In this document: positions 30,131 through 42,955 of the stretch, piece by piece
Numbering within the stretch: the stretch's first letter is position 1
Layout: each line of letters begins with the position of its first letter
From: Sabethes cyaneus
Lineage: Eukaryota > Arthropoda > Insecta > Diptera > Culicidae
DNA: 64,000 nucleotides
Direction of reading: 5' to 3'
Assembly: GCF_943734655.1 (NCBI RefSeq)
Contig: NC_071354.1
Coordinates: 8,402,001 to 8,466,000, forward strand
Notes under the pieces: model-generated
The model's input: only the letters and a program-made list of their open reading frames with translations
Told to the model about the DNA's origin: nothing
Database searches by the model: none
Program-made: the position numbers and the translations under genes

Positions 30131-32800
30131 AAAATGGTGTCATTGAATCAAACTGGCTACTGTAAATCGATTATCGTGCATTAATAGTTGCAGTTCGTGA
30201 ATAAGAAAATAGACAGAATATTTTGATAACACATTTGGACGAGACGGAACAGCATTGGTTAGCATCAAAATGACGACCATGCATTTTGATTATGGCCAGA
30301 GCGGCCAAACCTTTTATAATAAATCAAATTTAATTTCTCCTTGGCTAATTTTCAATACGAAAAATATGCAATAAAAACAATTTACAAGGTACAAAAAAAT
30401 TCACAAAACGTTGTAACAACTTTCAACGGGTTGGTCAAGCACCGAATCGCGTTCTCAACATTTTCCACCGATTTACAGCAGTACTCCGGATTAATTCATC
30501 CGTTAGTTGCAGATCTTAAATAAAAGCGAGTCCCCCCACCCAGCCGGCCCCCCGTGGAAACAGTAGCCGATCCGAAACGGAGCGAAAACACGGATGGTCA
30601 GCTCATTTGAATAAAGTCACTCTTCTTCATCTCATTTCGGTACGAAATTTGAATCCGTGTGGTTGGTTGGTGAGTGTTGTTGGTTCGCTTGCTTTTACCA
30701 CCAACATCAGGTAGTCAGCGTACCACGAGTAGAGTAGGTACGTCAGTGGACTTGAAGTTGAATCCTGGGGAACGTCGGCATGCAAATTTCTCCTTCAAAT
30801 CGGTCGCTCGGTCGGACGACGGTCGTTTGATTATTCCAGCCTCCAGCGCCGGCCGAGAGTCACCGGCCGCTTGCATAAAAGCAGGAAGGGCGAAATAATC
30901 GGATAAATAAACTGATATTTATTTGCTAACTCTAGTTTATTTATGATTTAGCATATTGCATTATTTTGCAATTTCATTTCACCGTCATCAGAGATCTCCT
31001 GTTGGCGCAAAGAAGGCGAACGAAATGGAAGGAAAATGCCGTTTCGTTTGATTTAACGTTCTCGTGTGCAGATTTATTGACTTATTACCGAGTCGGATCG
31101 GAGTGCATCGGGGAAGAAACGACGACGACGATGACGATGCTGACGATTCCAGCGAATGCGTAATGAGACCAAAGTGCTTGCAGACTGCTGCTGCTACAGA
31201 TGAAATTTAAATACGTTTTTATTATCATCTGCAGTCGCAACCGAAAGTTGCTGCTGTTTAATTTTAATGAATGCATAATGCCGTTCGAATGTTTAAGTAC
31301 AAATTCATAATTTATGCTCAATTAATTCAATTACGTTGGAACGAAAGTTTTGCTGCCTCCAGAAGAACGCTTTTCCCGGCTGGAACATTTATTGCGATGC
31401 GGCAGACTGACTGGCGGATAAGTTCAACTGCAATTCAGCCGGAATCGGCATGTTTTTAAACAGCCACTCGAGCTGTTCGTGAGTCATGTAATCTTTTGAA
31501 TATCCTAATCGCAGCACCATCCTGGCAATAAAATCCCAAGTCCCATTTGTCGCTCGGTGATCCAGAGCAAATTCAACAATCAAAATCCTCAGAAAGCACA
31601 TAGCTAATTTCCTCATGACCCCATAATCCCCATAGCCAGGTTGTCCACCAAAAATCGTCATTTCACTGCATTTTCTTATATTAGCAAATTAGTTCATCTA
31701 TATGCAGTCGATAGTGGCCAAATGTGCCGGGAGGCATTAAAATGTCCAAGTACCAGCAGGCATCAGCACAGCACTGCTACGGCTACGGCCGTTTGTTTGG
31801 TCCGAGAAGAGGTACAGTACAAGAAGCCTCCATAATAATGTGCACGTGTTTTGCAACATCCAACAGTCGTCGTCGTCGTCGTCGTTGTCCTCGTCCTCGA
31901 AGGCATCCAGCCATTTGCTATTTAGTGTGCTAGAAGTGTTTCACGTCGAACTGTTGCCCTTTTCCTTCTCGTGGAAGTATTCGGGAGTCGATGCAATCAA
32001 TTTGGAATTAGTATTTTGCTGTTGTGCCTTTCGCCGTTTTCACCTCTTTTGGTTCCAGCTTTTCCTCACCTCCAAGACTCATTCCATTCACAATACAGGT
32101 ACAATTATAAATGTACATAATTTTGACTAGTTTTCAGGTTCCTGAAAGCCAACCCCACAAAGGCAGTGAGTGTGAAGCGAAGTTTGGGAATGGAATCGGG
32201 TACACACATTAGGAAGAGGACGACCTTCTTTTGCAGCTTTCGTACCGTCCGTCCATCCGTTCTTCCGTGGAGAGACGAAGAGCTAGAAAATCCATCCTGT
32301 GTGTTCCGTACACATATAATGAATAAACAACCGCTCGGATGCACTCACCGCGTGGCCAGTTTCACACTCTCTTTCCCTTTCCGTCCATCACCCCGTCCGG
32401 TTTACACTCGATGACCACCACCCAGTGCAGTGTGAAAGCAGCAGCGAACGAACGAAACCGGGGGGGGGCTTCTTCGGAGAACTGCACCCCCAATCTCCCA
32501 CCCACCGCCGGAGGAATGGTTCGAAACACATCGGGCAGGCTGGCTGACCGATTGACGGTGCATTTGATCCTGATTTTCACCAGTCAAACGCCCGTCCGCC
32601 GCCCCCGCCCCCAGAAACGGAAACTTCGGGCACTCAGTTTTGTGCGAACGAAGGACGACCGACAGCCTTCTGGTTCTTCAGAAACAGTGTTGCCATTGGT
32701 GTGGGAAATGGTATTCATACGATTACAACTTGTAATCGACAGAGGTGTATCGTTCAAATTGAAAGGAGAATGAGTATAGTTAAATGAACTATTTCTTAAC
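30131..32800. other. non-repetitive island 3 (candidate regulatory DNA)
   Basis: Unique-looking sequence with AT-rich homeodomain-type clusters at 30895-30985 (ATTTATTTGC, TTTATGATTTAGC) and 31195-31345 (TTTTATTATCATCTG, TTTTAATGAATGCATAATG, AATTCATAATTTATGC, CAATTAATTCAATTA). Also present are a (GTC)n run at 31867-31884 and a G run at 32461-32467. One weak coding candidate lies within (31389-31661, minus). Confidence 0.4.
31389..31661 (-). CDS. hypothetical small ORF or terminal exon
   Basis: A 91-codon minus-strand frame (including stop) begins ATG ACG ATT TTT GG and ends at a TAA that overlaps AATAAA (CAATAAATG). The protein is not low-complexity: MTIFGGQPGYGDYG, a hydrophobic FLRILIVEFAL stretch near residues 23-33, then RATNGTWDFIARMVLRLGY and THEQLEWLFKNMPIP. 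I do not recognise a family. Upstream, a CTAAT branch-point-like word and TGCAG precede the ATG by 3-25 bp, so it could be a last exon. There is no polypyrimidine tract, though, and an in-frame TAA lies about 10 codons upstream. It sits in an otherwise non-repetitive island. It may be a chance frame. Confidence 0.25.
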   Translation of the reverse strand: MTIFGGQPGYGDYGVMRKLAMCFLRILIVEFALDHRATNGTWDFIARMVLRLGYSKDYMTHEQLEWLFKNMPIPAELQLNLSASQSAASQ

Positions 32801-34440
32801 ACAAAATTTCGATTGTTCATTTTTCAAACTTTCCTTTTTTGTGATTTTTCAACTCACTTCAAATTTTTCAAATTTTCGACGTTTCAACACATTGATATGT
32901 TGACTTTTCGTTTTACAGATTTTCCAACTATTAGATTTGTCAAGTTTTCGAAGTTTTCAGATTTTAATTTTTTTTTTATCTTTCGACTTTCCAATTTTTA
33001 CGCTTTTCGATATATCGTCTTTCCGTCTTTCCGATTTCCCAAATTTGAATTTTTTCGACTAAAACTTTCGATTTTTAAACTTTTAAACTTTTCGGCTCTC
33101 TGACTGTTCATGTTTCCAATTTTTCGGCGTTCGACTTTTCGACTCTATAGGATTTCAACTTGTTGGTTTTTCGATTTTTTAACTTCTCAATTTTCCGAAA
33201 TTTTGACTTTTTGACCACTCGCGAAACTTCAAATTTTTAACCTTTGGTCTTTTCGATGTTTCGACCTTTCAATTTTTAGGCTTTGCAACCTATCGAACTT
33301 TACGACATCTCGGTTTGCTGTATATTTCGACCTCGATTTGTCGATTTCCAAACTTTTCGATTCTCGGTTTTATAAATTTTTATATTTTCGACTTTTCGAC
33401 GCTTCGGCAATTCGAAATTTAAACCGTCTGTCTTTTTGATTTTTTGACTTTTTCAATTTTCCTTGCTTTTTAATTTTTCAACTTTTTAGCTTTTCGGATA
33501 TTCAAGTTTTTGACTTTTCATATTTTTAATTTTTAAACTTTTTGACTTTTTGTCTTTTCAATTTCCGTTCGTCGACTTTACGATTATTAGAATTTACTGT
33601 TTTTACTTTTCAGATTTTTCGGCTTTTCAACTGTTGACTAACTGTTCGACTTGTTTTTTGACCTTACAGCTTCTCGACAGTTTTTCGTCATTTTTAAGTT
33701 TTAACCATTTATCCTCAATCCTTCGTCTTTTCAACTTCAATATAACTTTTGACTTTTCAGCGCTCTTACGCTTTGGTTTGTCAACTTTTCGACTTATTTT
33801 GGCTTATCCTCTTTCGACTCTACGGCAATTCGAGATTTCGGCTTGTCGAATTTTTAAGTTTTTGACCTTTTGAATCTACGAATATTTTTTTTGGGATTGA
33901 CTTTTCAATTTTCAACTTTTTTTAGATTTTTTCACATTTTAACTTTTTGAATATTCAAATCTTCCGCTTTTCGACCTTTTAACTTTACGGTTATTTTACT
34001 TTTTTATGCTTTTTTGATTCCTTGATGTTTCGATTTCGCGGCTTTTCAACTTGTCGGCTTCTAGATATTATAAATTCTTAATTTTTTGAGCTTTAAATTG
34101 TTCGACCTTTCAACCTTTCGTCGGTTCGATTCTACGACACTTCGAATGTTTGACTTTCTGTCGTTTCGATCTAGGCTCGTTTCCACCTTTGAAATTTCCC
34201 TCCTTTTTAATTTTTCTTTCCGAACCATTCAAATTATGCTTGGCTTTCAAACTTTTTGTCACTTCAATGTTCCAACCGTCTGCCTCTCTGGCTTTTCTGT
34301 TTTTCAAATTTTAAATTTCTCACTTTTCTGATTTTTGGCTTTGGTTTTACGATTTTTGGACTTATCAATTTTTCGACTATAGTTTTATACTTTTTCGCCG
34401 TTGACTTTTCGGCTATTCGGCTTTTCGATAGTTTGACCTA
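32801..34440 (+). repeat. TTTTCGAC-type degenerate array, block 1
   Basis: About 1.6 kb of diverged 8-9 bp words (TTTTCGACTTTTCGAC, TTTTTCAACTTTT) with the pyrimidine-rich strand on plus. Frames inside are Phe/Ser/Leu-rich artefacts. Confidence 0.85.
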
Positions 34441-34451
34441 GTAACTATTCC

Positions 34452-34795
34452 CAACACTAAATCGTACATCAATTAACGAAAATTAAGGTAAATAACTCTT
34501 AACAAATTCGGAATCGTAACTAAAGCTGAATAAAGTCCGCCTAAGTTGATTTTCAGTCGTATATAATGAGACAAGTGGACATTCATTCGATATTCAGCAC
34601 AGAGTCGTATAGCAGTACGGAGCAGGTCGGGCTTCTTCGGGTATTGTCGTATATAATTACTTATATCGAGGAAATACGTATGTTTATTCCTCATCACGTA
34701 TATCGCCTCCAAAATACCACGGATATGCCAATTTTGCGCATCAAATACGATTTATAAGCATGTAATATGCACATAATGCTGATTTTCAATTTTTA
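34452..34795 (+). mobile_element. 360-bp MITE (family L), copy 1, ends truncated
   Basis: It matches the reverse strand of 53401-53760 over nearly its whole length: CTCTTAACAAATTCGGAATC, CACGTATATCGCCTCCAAAA, GATATGCCAATTTTGC and ATAATGCTGATTTTC. The 3' end is cut by the family A element that starts at 34796. Several TCGTATAT words form internal hairpins. Confidence 0.75.
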
Positions 34796-37527
34796 TCTTA
34801 TAAATAAAAATGGATTTCTGACTGTCTGTCTGTCTGTCTGTCTGTCCGTCGGGATGTTCCTTAAAGAATCGAAAACTACTGAACCAATCGATGTGAAAAT
34901 TTGCATGTAGAGATTTTTGGGGCCAGGGAAGGTTCTTATGATGGTCAGAGACCCCTCCCCCCACTAAGAGGGGGGAGGGGGGGGGGGGGGCTCCCATACA
35001 AATGAAACAAAAATTTCTGCATAATTCGCGAAATAATCAAGCAAATGGAACAAGATTTGGCATGTGGGTGTTTTTGGTGACAAGAATTTTTCTATGGTAA
35101 ATTGAGACACCTCCCCTCTTTAGAAGGGGAATTATGACTCCTCTACCCTTTAAGAGGGGGGGCTTCCATACAAATGAAATACAAATTTCCTCATAACTCG
35201 AGAACTAATCTAGCAAATGGAACCAAATTTGGCATGGGAAGGTTTTCGGAGGCAAGCATTTTTTCTATGGTGAATTAAGACCCCCCCCCCCACTTTAGAA
35301 GGGGAGCCTCCTATACATATGATATACAAATTTCCTGCTAACTCGAGAACTAATCAATCAAATGGAAATATACTTGGCAAGTGAGTGTTTTTGGAGGCAA
35401 GAATTTTTTCTATGATGAATTAGGACACCTTACCTTTTTAGGAGGGGGGGCTCCCATACAAATGAAATACTAATTTCCTCATAACTCCAGAAATAATCAA
35501 GCAAATGGAACCAAATTTGGCATGTGGGTGTTTTTGTAGGCAAATTTTTTTTTCTATTGTGAATTGAAACACTTCCCTTCTTTGCAAGGGGAATAACGAC
35601 CCCTCTCCCCCTTTAAGAGGGGGGGCTTCCATACAAATGAAATACAAATTTCTTCATAACTCGAGAACTAATCACACAAATGGAACCAAATTTGGCATGT
35701 GAAGGTTTTCGGAGGCAAGAATTTTTCTATGGTGAATTAGGACCCCTCCCCACTTTAGAAGGGGGGGCTCCCATACAAATGAAATACAAATTTCCTCATA
35801 ACTCCAGAAATAATCAAGCAAATGGAACCAAATTTGGCATGTGGGTGTTTTTGCAGGCAAATTTTTTTTTCTATTGTGAATTGAAACACTTCCCTTCTTT
35901 GCAAGGGGAATTACGACCCCTCTCCCCCTTTAAGAGGGGGGGCTTCCATACAAATGAAATACAAATTTCTTCATAACTCGAGAACTAATCACACAAATGG
36001 AACCAAAATTGGCATGTGAAGGTTTTCGGAGGCAAGAATTTTTCTATGTGAATTAGGACCCCTCCCCAATTTAGAAGGGGGGGCTCCCATACAAATGACA
36101 TACAAATTTCCTTATAACTCGAGAACTAATCAGTCAATTGGAACCACCTTTGGCATGTGGCTGGTTTTGGAGGCAAGAATTTTTTCTATGATGAATTAGG
36201 ACCCCTTATCTTTTTAGGAGGGGGGGCTCCCATACAAATGAAATACAAATTTTCTCATAATGCGAGAACTAATCAAGCAAATGGAACCAAATTTGGCATG
36301 TGAAGGTTTTCGGAGGCAAGAATTTTTCTATGGTGAATTAGGACCCCTCCCCTCTTTATAAGGGGAATTATAACTCCTGTCCTCTTTAAATGGGGGGGCT
36401 TCCATACAAATTTCCTCATAACTTGAGAACTAATCAAGCAAATGGAACCAAATTTGGCATGTGAAAGTTTTCGAGGGCAAGAATATTTTCTATGGTGAAT
36501 AAGGACCCCTCCCCACTTTAAGAGGGGGGGCTCCTATACAAACGAAATACAAATTTCCTCATAACTCGAGAACTAATCAATCAAATGGAACCAAATTTGA
36601 CACGTGGGTGTTTTTGGAGACAAAAATTTTTTCTATGGTGAACTGGGATCCCTCCTCACTTTAGGAGGGGGGGCTCCTATACAAATGAAATACAAATTTC
36701 CTCATAACTCGAGAGCTAATCAAGCAAATGAAACCAAATTTGGCATGTGAAAGTTTTCGAGGGCAAGAATATTTTCTATGGTGAATTAGGACCCCTCCCA
36801 ACTTTAAGAGGGGGGGGGGGCTCCTATACAAACGAAATACAAATTTCCTCATAACTCGAGAACTAATCAAGCAAATAGAACCAAATTTGGCATGTGGAGG
36901 TTTCTGGAGGCAAAAATATTTTCTATGGTGAATTAGGACCCCTCCCAACTTTAAGAGGGGGTGCTTCTACACAAATGAAATACAAATTTCCTTATAATTC
37001 GAGAACTAATCAAGCAAATGGAACCATATTTGGCATGTGGGTGTTTTTGGAGGCAACAATTTTTTCTATGATGAATTAGGACCCCTTACCTTTTTAAGAG
37101 GGCGGGGCTCTCATACAAACGAAATACAAATTTCCTCATAACTCTAGAACTAATCAAGCAAATGAAACCAAATTTATCATGTGGGAGATTTTGGAGTCCT
37201 GAATTTATTTTACGATAGTTAGAGACCTCTCACCCCTGTGGTAGGGGGATACAAATTTTTGCGAAACTCAAAAACTAATCAAACTCGAGAAATTCGAGAC
37301 TCTTCCATAAAACATTACTCAATACAAGACCACAAAAACTATCTATAGTAACACTAGATCATTCAGGACGAGACGGTCGCGAGTGTTGCCGGTGACCCAC
37401 CGTCGGAAGCGCAGCCCACTGGGGGGCTTGCAAAACTCGAGATTGTGACAAAGATCATCCGAGATTCATGATTTATGTACAACACAGATTAATTTGTGGC
37501 AATACAGAGTTTGTCGGGTCAGCTAGT
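34796..37527 (-). mobile_element. complete family A element with 143-bp internal array
   Basis: On the minus strand it begins ACTAGCTGACCCGACAAACT at 37527. It passes through a unique head (37260-37527), carries about 15 units of 143 bp and ends in a (CAGA)n/(CTGT)n tract (34819-34846) and TTTTTATTTATAAGAT. Total length is about 2.73 kb. The same head occurs at 57011 and the same tail at 1-1197 and 12884. There are no obvious inverted termini. It could be a non-autonomous Helitron-like or retroposed element. Internal open frames just read the repeat. Confidence 0.75.
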
Positions 37528-37544
37528 ATACTTATAAAATGCTA

Positions 37545-39165
37545 GCTGCTAACTGTTCGACTATTCAAACTTTAAATTTTTCGACTTTTCCTCTTTTCGA
37601 CTCTTTGGATTTTCTATTTCTTGGTGTTTCAAATTGTTGACTTTTCGACATTTTTATTTGTCAATGGCTTTTCGATTGTACTGTATTTCGACGTTTCTAA
37701 TTCTCGATTTACTGATATTTTTCCTTCGCAAGTTCTCTGCTTTTCGATCTCTCAATTATTCGACTTTTCGACTTTTTTTTAAAGTTTTAGCTTCTCGATT
37801 TTTCGACTTTTTGACGTTTTAGGTTTCGATTTTTGACTTTTTGGTTTTTCGACTCTACGGCATTTCGACTTCTCGATTTTCTGAAGTTTTGACTTTTCGA
37901 CCTTTCGACTTTTCGCCTCTTCATCTTTTCAACTATTCCCTTTCATGACCTTACGCTTTACCGACTCCTCGACATTTTGATTTGTTAATTTTTCGATTAT
38001 TTGACTTTTCAAGTTTTGGGCTTCTTGATTTTATCAATTTTTTGAATATTCGACTTGTCGGCTGTTCGCCTTTTCGATCTTTTGGCCTGTTCTAATTTTC
38101 GTTACTTCCACAATTCAAATTTCGACTTCCTTTCCTTTCTTTTAAAATGTTTGTTATTTTACTTTTCAACTTTTGGATTTTTTGAATATTTTAAATTTTT
38201 TAAATTTGCAATTCTCTAACTTTTAAACTTTTGGACATGTTTGTCTTTTAGATTTTTCGACTTTCCCTTACTTAGACTTTGCTATTTTTCAAATTTAAGA
38301 TAGTGTGGTCTGGTGGTTAAATATTGTTGTTTAATGAATAATTAATTTAATTTAATTTCAATTTTGATTGCAACATTGATTACGATTTTCGATTTATAAT
38401 TCTTCAAGCTTTGAGTTTATCGATTTTTCGGCTTATTGAAGTTGAACTTTTCGACGTTTTCTTCTTCGATTTTTCGACATTTCGATTCCTATGCCAATCG
38501 GCTTTTCGGTTTTCAACTTTCCGGTTTTTCGACTCGTGGAGTTTTCCACTTTTCGATTTGTTGATTTTTCAACATTTCAACTCATCGACTTTTCAGCGTT
38601 CCGTCTCTTCGCTTTTCCAATTTTGAAACTTTCGACTTTTCAACTTTTCGTGTTTTCGACTTCTCGACCATTTCACTTCGACTCTTCGTTTTGAATTGTC
38701 AACCAGCCGACTTTTTGGCTTTTCGACTCGACGGCATTTCGACTTTTCGACGTCTAGATTTTCTAAATTTTTAACTTTTCGATCTTCCAAGTCTTCGACT
38801 TATCAACTTTTCGTTTTTTGCTCTTTCGATACTTGGACCTTTTCAATTGGTAATTTTTCAACTTTATTTCAACTTCTCGATTTTATGAATTTTTGAATTT
38901 TCGACCTTTCGATTTATTGAGGCACATCGCAATCTAATCTTTTTCAGTTTTAAAAATCCCATGTTTTCAACTTTTCAACTACATATTTGACTTTTCAACT
39001 CCTTGAAGTTTTATCTTTTAGACTTTACTAACTTTTCGTTTATTCGTTATTTCGAGCTATTAGCTTTTCGAATCTGCGACTTTTAAATTTTTAATTTTCT
39101 GACTTTTCATCATTTCGACGCTTTGACGTTTCTACTTTTCGGCGTTTAAAACCTATTTTTAACAC
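37545..39165 (+). repeat. TTTTCGAC-type degenerate array, block 2
   Basis: The same words and orientation as block 1, with a short non-repetitive break near 38295-38400. Confidence 0.85.
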
Positions 39166-39166
39166 T

Positions 39167-39770
39167 TCGGCAAGGTTTGGGATAGGGTGTCATTCCAAAA
39201 AATCTTTCTCGAAAAGTGGTTAGGTTTTGAACGCTAATAGATTAGCGGTTTCCCGACTGATTTTCAATATTCTTACACCAATCGGTCGGAAAATCCTCTA
39301 AGAATTGACCCAAATGAAGAAAAGTATGGATTCTTGATGTTGAACTATTCAAAAATTCAAAATAATGAACTTATGTTTAACCAGCATTCTCGCTTCGTGG
39401 TTGGTTGTTGGAAATGACGTCATCAAAGTGGTACCGCGTTTTCACGCTTCGGCTTATAATTCAGTCAATTTTCAACAGATTTCCAAGATATTTACACCAA
39501 TTGATCAGAAAATCGAATTCTATATAGAAAATATAGAAAACTATTGATTTTCAATGCGCATCATTAAAAAATTGAAAATAACTCTAACTCAATCTAACTA
39601 GAAATTGTCGCTTTGTGATTGGTTGGAATAATTTCCAATTATTATCAAACAAGTTTTGATACAATTTCAGGACTCAACGAGAAAGTCGATGGAAAATTCC
39701 ATTTAATTCTACTACAACAAGATTACAAGAGAATTAAATGGAATCGTATCCTTTCTCGTTGATTGCTAAT
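39167..39770 (+). repeat. conserved flank of the arrays (end segment) plus hairpin
   Basis: CGGCAAGGTTTGGGATAGGG, TGTCATTCCAAAAAAT and TTTTGAACGCTAATAGATTAG recur at 42956-43060. The first part also recurs inverted at 18481-18537. At 39683-39762 an interrupted inverted repeat (CGAGAAAG and TTCCATTTAATTC on both arms) could form a hairpin. Confidence 0.6.
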
Positions 39771-41290
39771 TGGCTTGATAATTCCTTATTGTGATGTACC
39801 ACCAACGGCAGCACGAGCGGCAGCAATTTTAATTTCAATAATTGTCACATTGAAAAATAGCCGTGAACATGTGACAGCAATTAAAACCAAGTTAACACCA
39901 ATTTAAACACTATTGACCGCAACAAATGCGCAAGAAAACACATTAAAACTAAACCCAATGTTTTGTTTTAATAATTATTGCAGGCCCAATAAACTTTATT
40001 GTGATCAGCGGAGAACAACAATCTTTTATATTTTCAAATAAGCAGTATTAGTATTAGCAGTTTTAGTGGCACCCTTTGCATCTTCATGTAAGAATTTGTT
40101 CATTCTCAAAAGAACGGTTTTCAGTAATTAATGAAACGTATGAAGCTTGGAACTTAGGGCTTTTCGATCGATTTTCTTTAGGAACACAGATCTATCTATC
40201 ACCAATGCTACAGTAATACGTAGCGCAATTTTTCTTTGGCACCAAAGGTGAACGGCTCACTGGTAACTTTTGGTGTTCTTTTGTTCAGACTGAAATTGAA
40301 ATGCTCCAGTTTGTTCAACGTAGATGATGGAATGATGGACCATGAAAAATAGGCGCGACCGATGCTTGTCGTTTGCTCTGGTATATAACACGAGGTAAGC
40401 CGGCGAACAGCATTATTCAAACGCTAACTGAGTTACTGCCAACATCTTATTGGCATGTCTGGACGCGATAAATGAGGAAGCACGAAAGTCATGCTCGAGT
40501 CGTGCACGTCTGCAGTTCCCGGTCGGCCGTATTCACCGGCTGCTGACGACAGAAAACTAAGCAGGAGCTGGCTGCCGTGATGGAATAATTAGCTGCGAAA
40601 AGGTTGGCTTGGGTTGGCAGGAACTAGAATCAAACAATCGACCCTTTTAAGGGCCACATAACGATTGAAGAGTTACTTATATTTTCTTTCCCAGTTAATA
40701 CCATAATAACAGAGGCAACGAGGGAAAAGTTAACGACCAACAAATGGCGGGAATGAGTTTTCTGGTGACGGGCGGCATTTTCTGCCACTTCCAAAACGTC
40801 TGTAGCTTGTAAATGCTTTATTATCAGTGTTATTCTTTTGTAAGCATCAGAAAAGTTTTGCGCAAAATTTTCTGCTTTTTGAAAACTCGCGCGTACCGTC
40901 TACCGATTACCAGAGGAAAAGCACTGTTCAACGTAGAAACAGATCATTAAAATTTATTTACTGTTTGGTTTAGTGTGACTTCGATTCGTTTTAATATAAT
41001 AGATTCAATCAATTCATAGAAATAACTCCGAAATCTGTTGAGGATTGAACGTATACAATATTATTACTTTGACAATCGTTACATGCAACGTATGTAGCAT
41101 GAAGAATCGTATTATTACATACATGCATGCATGCTACTATCGTTACAAAGAGACTGACGTAGCCCTACGTCACCTATGCGGTCGTGTCTTGTGCACAACG
41201 CCTGATTTTTTTTTGTTTTTTCCACTCCTCGATGTTTTGACCTGTCAATTTTTCGTCTTATTGGGTTTCAGAAAATAAAACTTTTCAGTA
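39771..41290. other. non-repetitive island 4 (candidate regulatory DNA)
   Basis: No coding support. AT-rich clusters at 39825-39865 (AATTTTAATTTCAATAATTG) and 39965-40005 (TTTTAATAATTATTGC, CCAATAAACTTTATTG) resemble homeodomain-site clusters. The region lies between two array-rich stretches. Confidence 0.35.
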
Positions 41291-41399
41291 GTTTTTTTAT
41301 GTCGCATTAAAATAAATTAAATTGTTCATATACCTTTTTCCTAACATTCTTCTTCTTTTCTTACCATACAATCTCAAATTAAAAAAAAGTTTGTGCAAG

Positions 41400-41589
41400 A
41401 TTCTTTCATGACTATTAGAAAATAGGGGAGAATGGGGCAAAATGGGCTACTTCCCGTCATTTTCGCGCCTTGAGACCATTACTAATCGATTTCTCGTGAT
41501 TTTTTGCATAAGAAAAGTCGCTTTTTACTCCGTAAAAACAGCGGCCTCAAAAAGTTCCGTTTTTTCGGTCGATTTTGCCCACTGGTATG
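41400..41589 (+). repeat. GGGGCAAAATGGG-type dispersed sequence
   Basis: GGGGAGAATGGGGCAAAATG opens a segment whose wording partly recurs at 49150-49185 (GGGGCAAATGGGAATACGGG). The identity is unknown. Confidence 0.35.
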
Positions 41590-42955
41590 GCATTTCGACT
41601 TTTTTTTTGTCAGCTTTTCAACTTTTAAGCTGTCCACTTTTCAACTGATTGGATTTTCGATCTTTTGACTTCGTGAGTTTTCGACTCTTCGATATTTTAG
41701 CTTTCTTTGCAACTTTCCGGTTCTTTTAATTTACGACGTTTCGTTCTTTTAGCTTTTCGATTTGTCGACTTTTCGAGTTTTTAACCTTTCATTTGTCAGA
41801 TTTTGGACTATCCGACTGTTCAGCTATTGAAATTATTGACTCTTTTCTATGTTCCAGCTTCTTGATTTTTTTTTTGTCATTTTGACTCTTCGACTGTTCA
41901 GTTTACTGAATTTTTGACATTTTGATTCTTTAAATTTTCGGCGTTTTTTCGACTATTCTGGCTAACTTTTCATGGTAATTTTCAATTTTCATTTTATTGA
42001 TTTTTCATTTCTAATGTCTGATGTCCCATGTCTGATGTGTGTTTTCTGTTTTACGATTTCCTATTTCTTTATTCTGATTTTCGATTACTGATTTCTGTTT
42101 TCTGATTTCCGATTTCCCATTCTTGATTTCCAATTGGATATCCGATCTTCAATTTCCATTTTCGTGTTTCTGATTTCTGATATCTGATTACAGATTTCAG
42201 ATTTCGGATTTCTAACTTGCGATTTCCAACCTCCGATTTCCGACTTCCGATTTCTGATTTCAGATTCGAGATTTCGGTTTCCAGATTTCATATTTCCGAC
42301 TTCTAATTTTTGTTTGTCGAGATATGTTTTTCAATTTCCAGTTTTCTCTTTATGATCGTCGATTTCCAATTTTGGACATACGATTTCCGATTGCTGATTT
42401 TTGTTTTCTGATATCAGATGTTAGGTTTCTAATTTCCAATATCCGACTTACGATTTACGATTTCTGGTTTCCGATTTCCGACTTTCAGTTCAGATTTCTG
42501 ATTTTCGATTTTCGACCTCTTATTTCCAATTTTTGACCTCTGGTTTCCGATTTCCGATTTCCGATTATTGATTACCGATTTTTAACTTTTTGACGTTTTG
42601 ATTTATCAGTTTTTCAATTTGTAAGCTCTTTGACTTTTCGATTTGTTGGCTCTACGGCATTTTGATTTTTCTTATTCGCGATTTTCTGAATTTTCTACTT
42701 TTCAATTTTTCGGTTATTCGATTTTTCGGTTTTTCGACTTTTCAGCTTCCCAATTTTTCGCCTTTTCAACTCTTCGACGTTTTGCTTTACGACTTTCGAC
42801 TCTTTGACAGATCGTCTTTTTGGTTTTTTTCGATTTTCTGGATATTTGACTTTCCGATTTTCTGGCTCTTCGGCCTTCTGACTATTCGAATTGCTGGATA
42901 TTTTCACTTTTTGATTTTTCAAATTTTTAAGCATTGAATTTTTTCGACTATTTTT
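41590..42955 (+). repeat. TTTTCGAC/TTTCCGA array, block 3
   Basis: The first and last thirds use TTTTCGAC-type words. The middle (about 42000-42590) uses a 7-bp variant (GATTTCCGATTTCTGATT). This shows an internal switch of unit type with the strand orientation kept. Confidence 0.85.

Noticed and set aside
32339..32773. 144-codon plus-strand frame
   Set aside because: No recognisable domain, Ser/Thr/Arg/Pro-rich, and contradicted by several overlapping frames. It is not supportable without conservation data.
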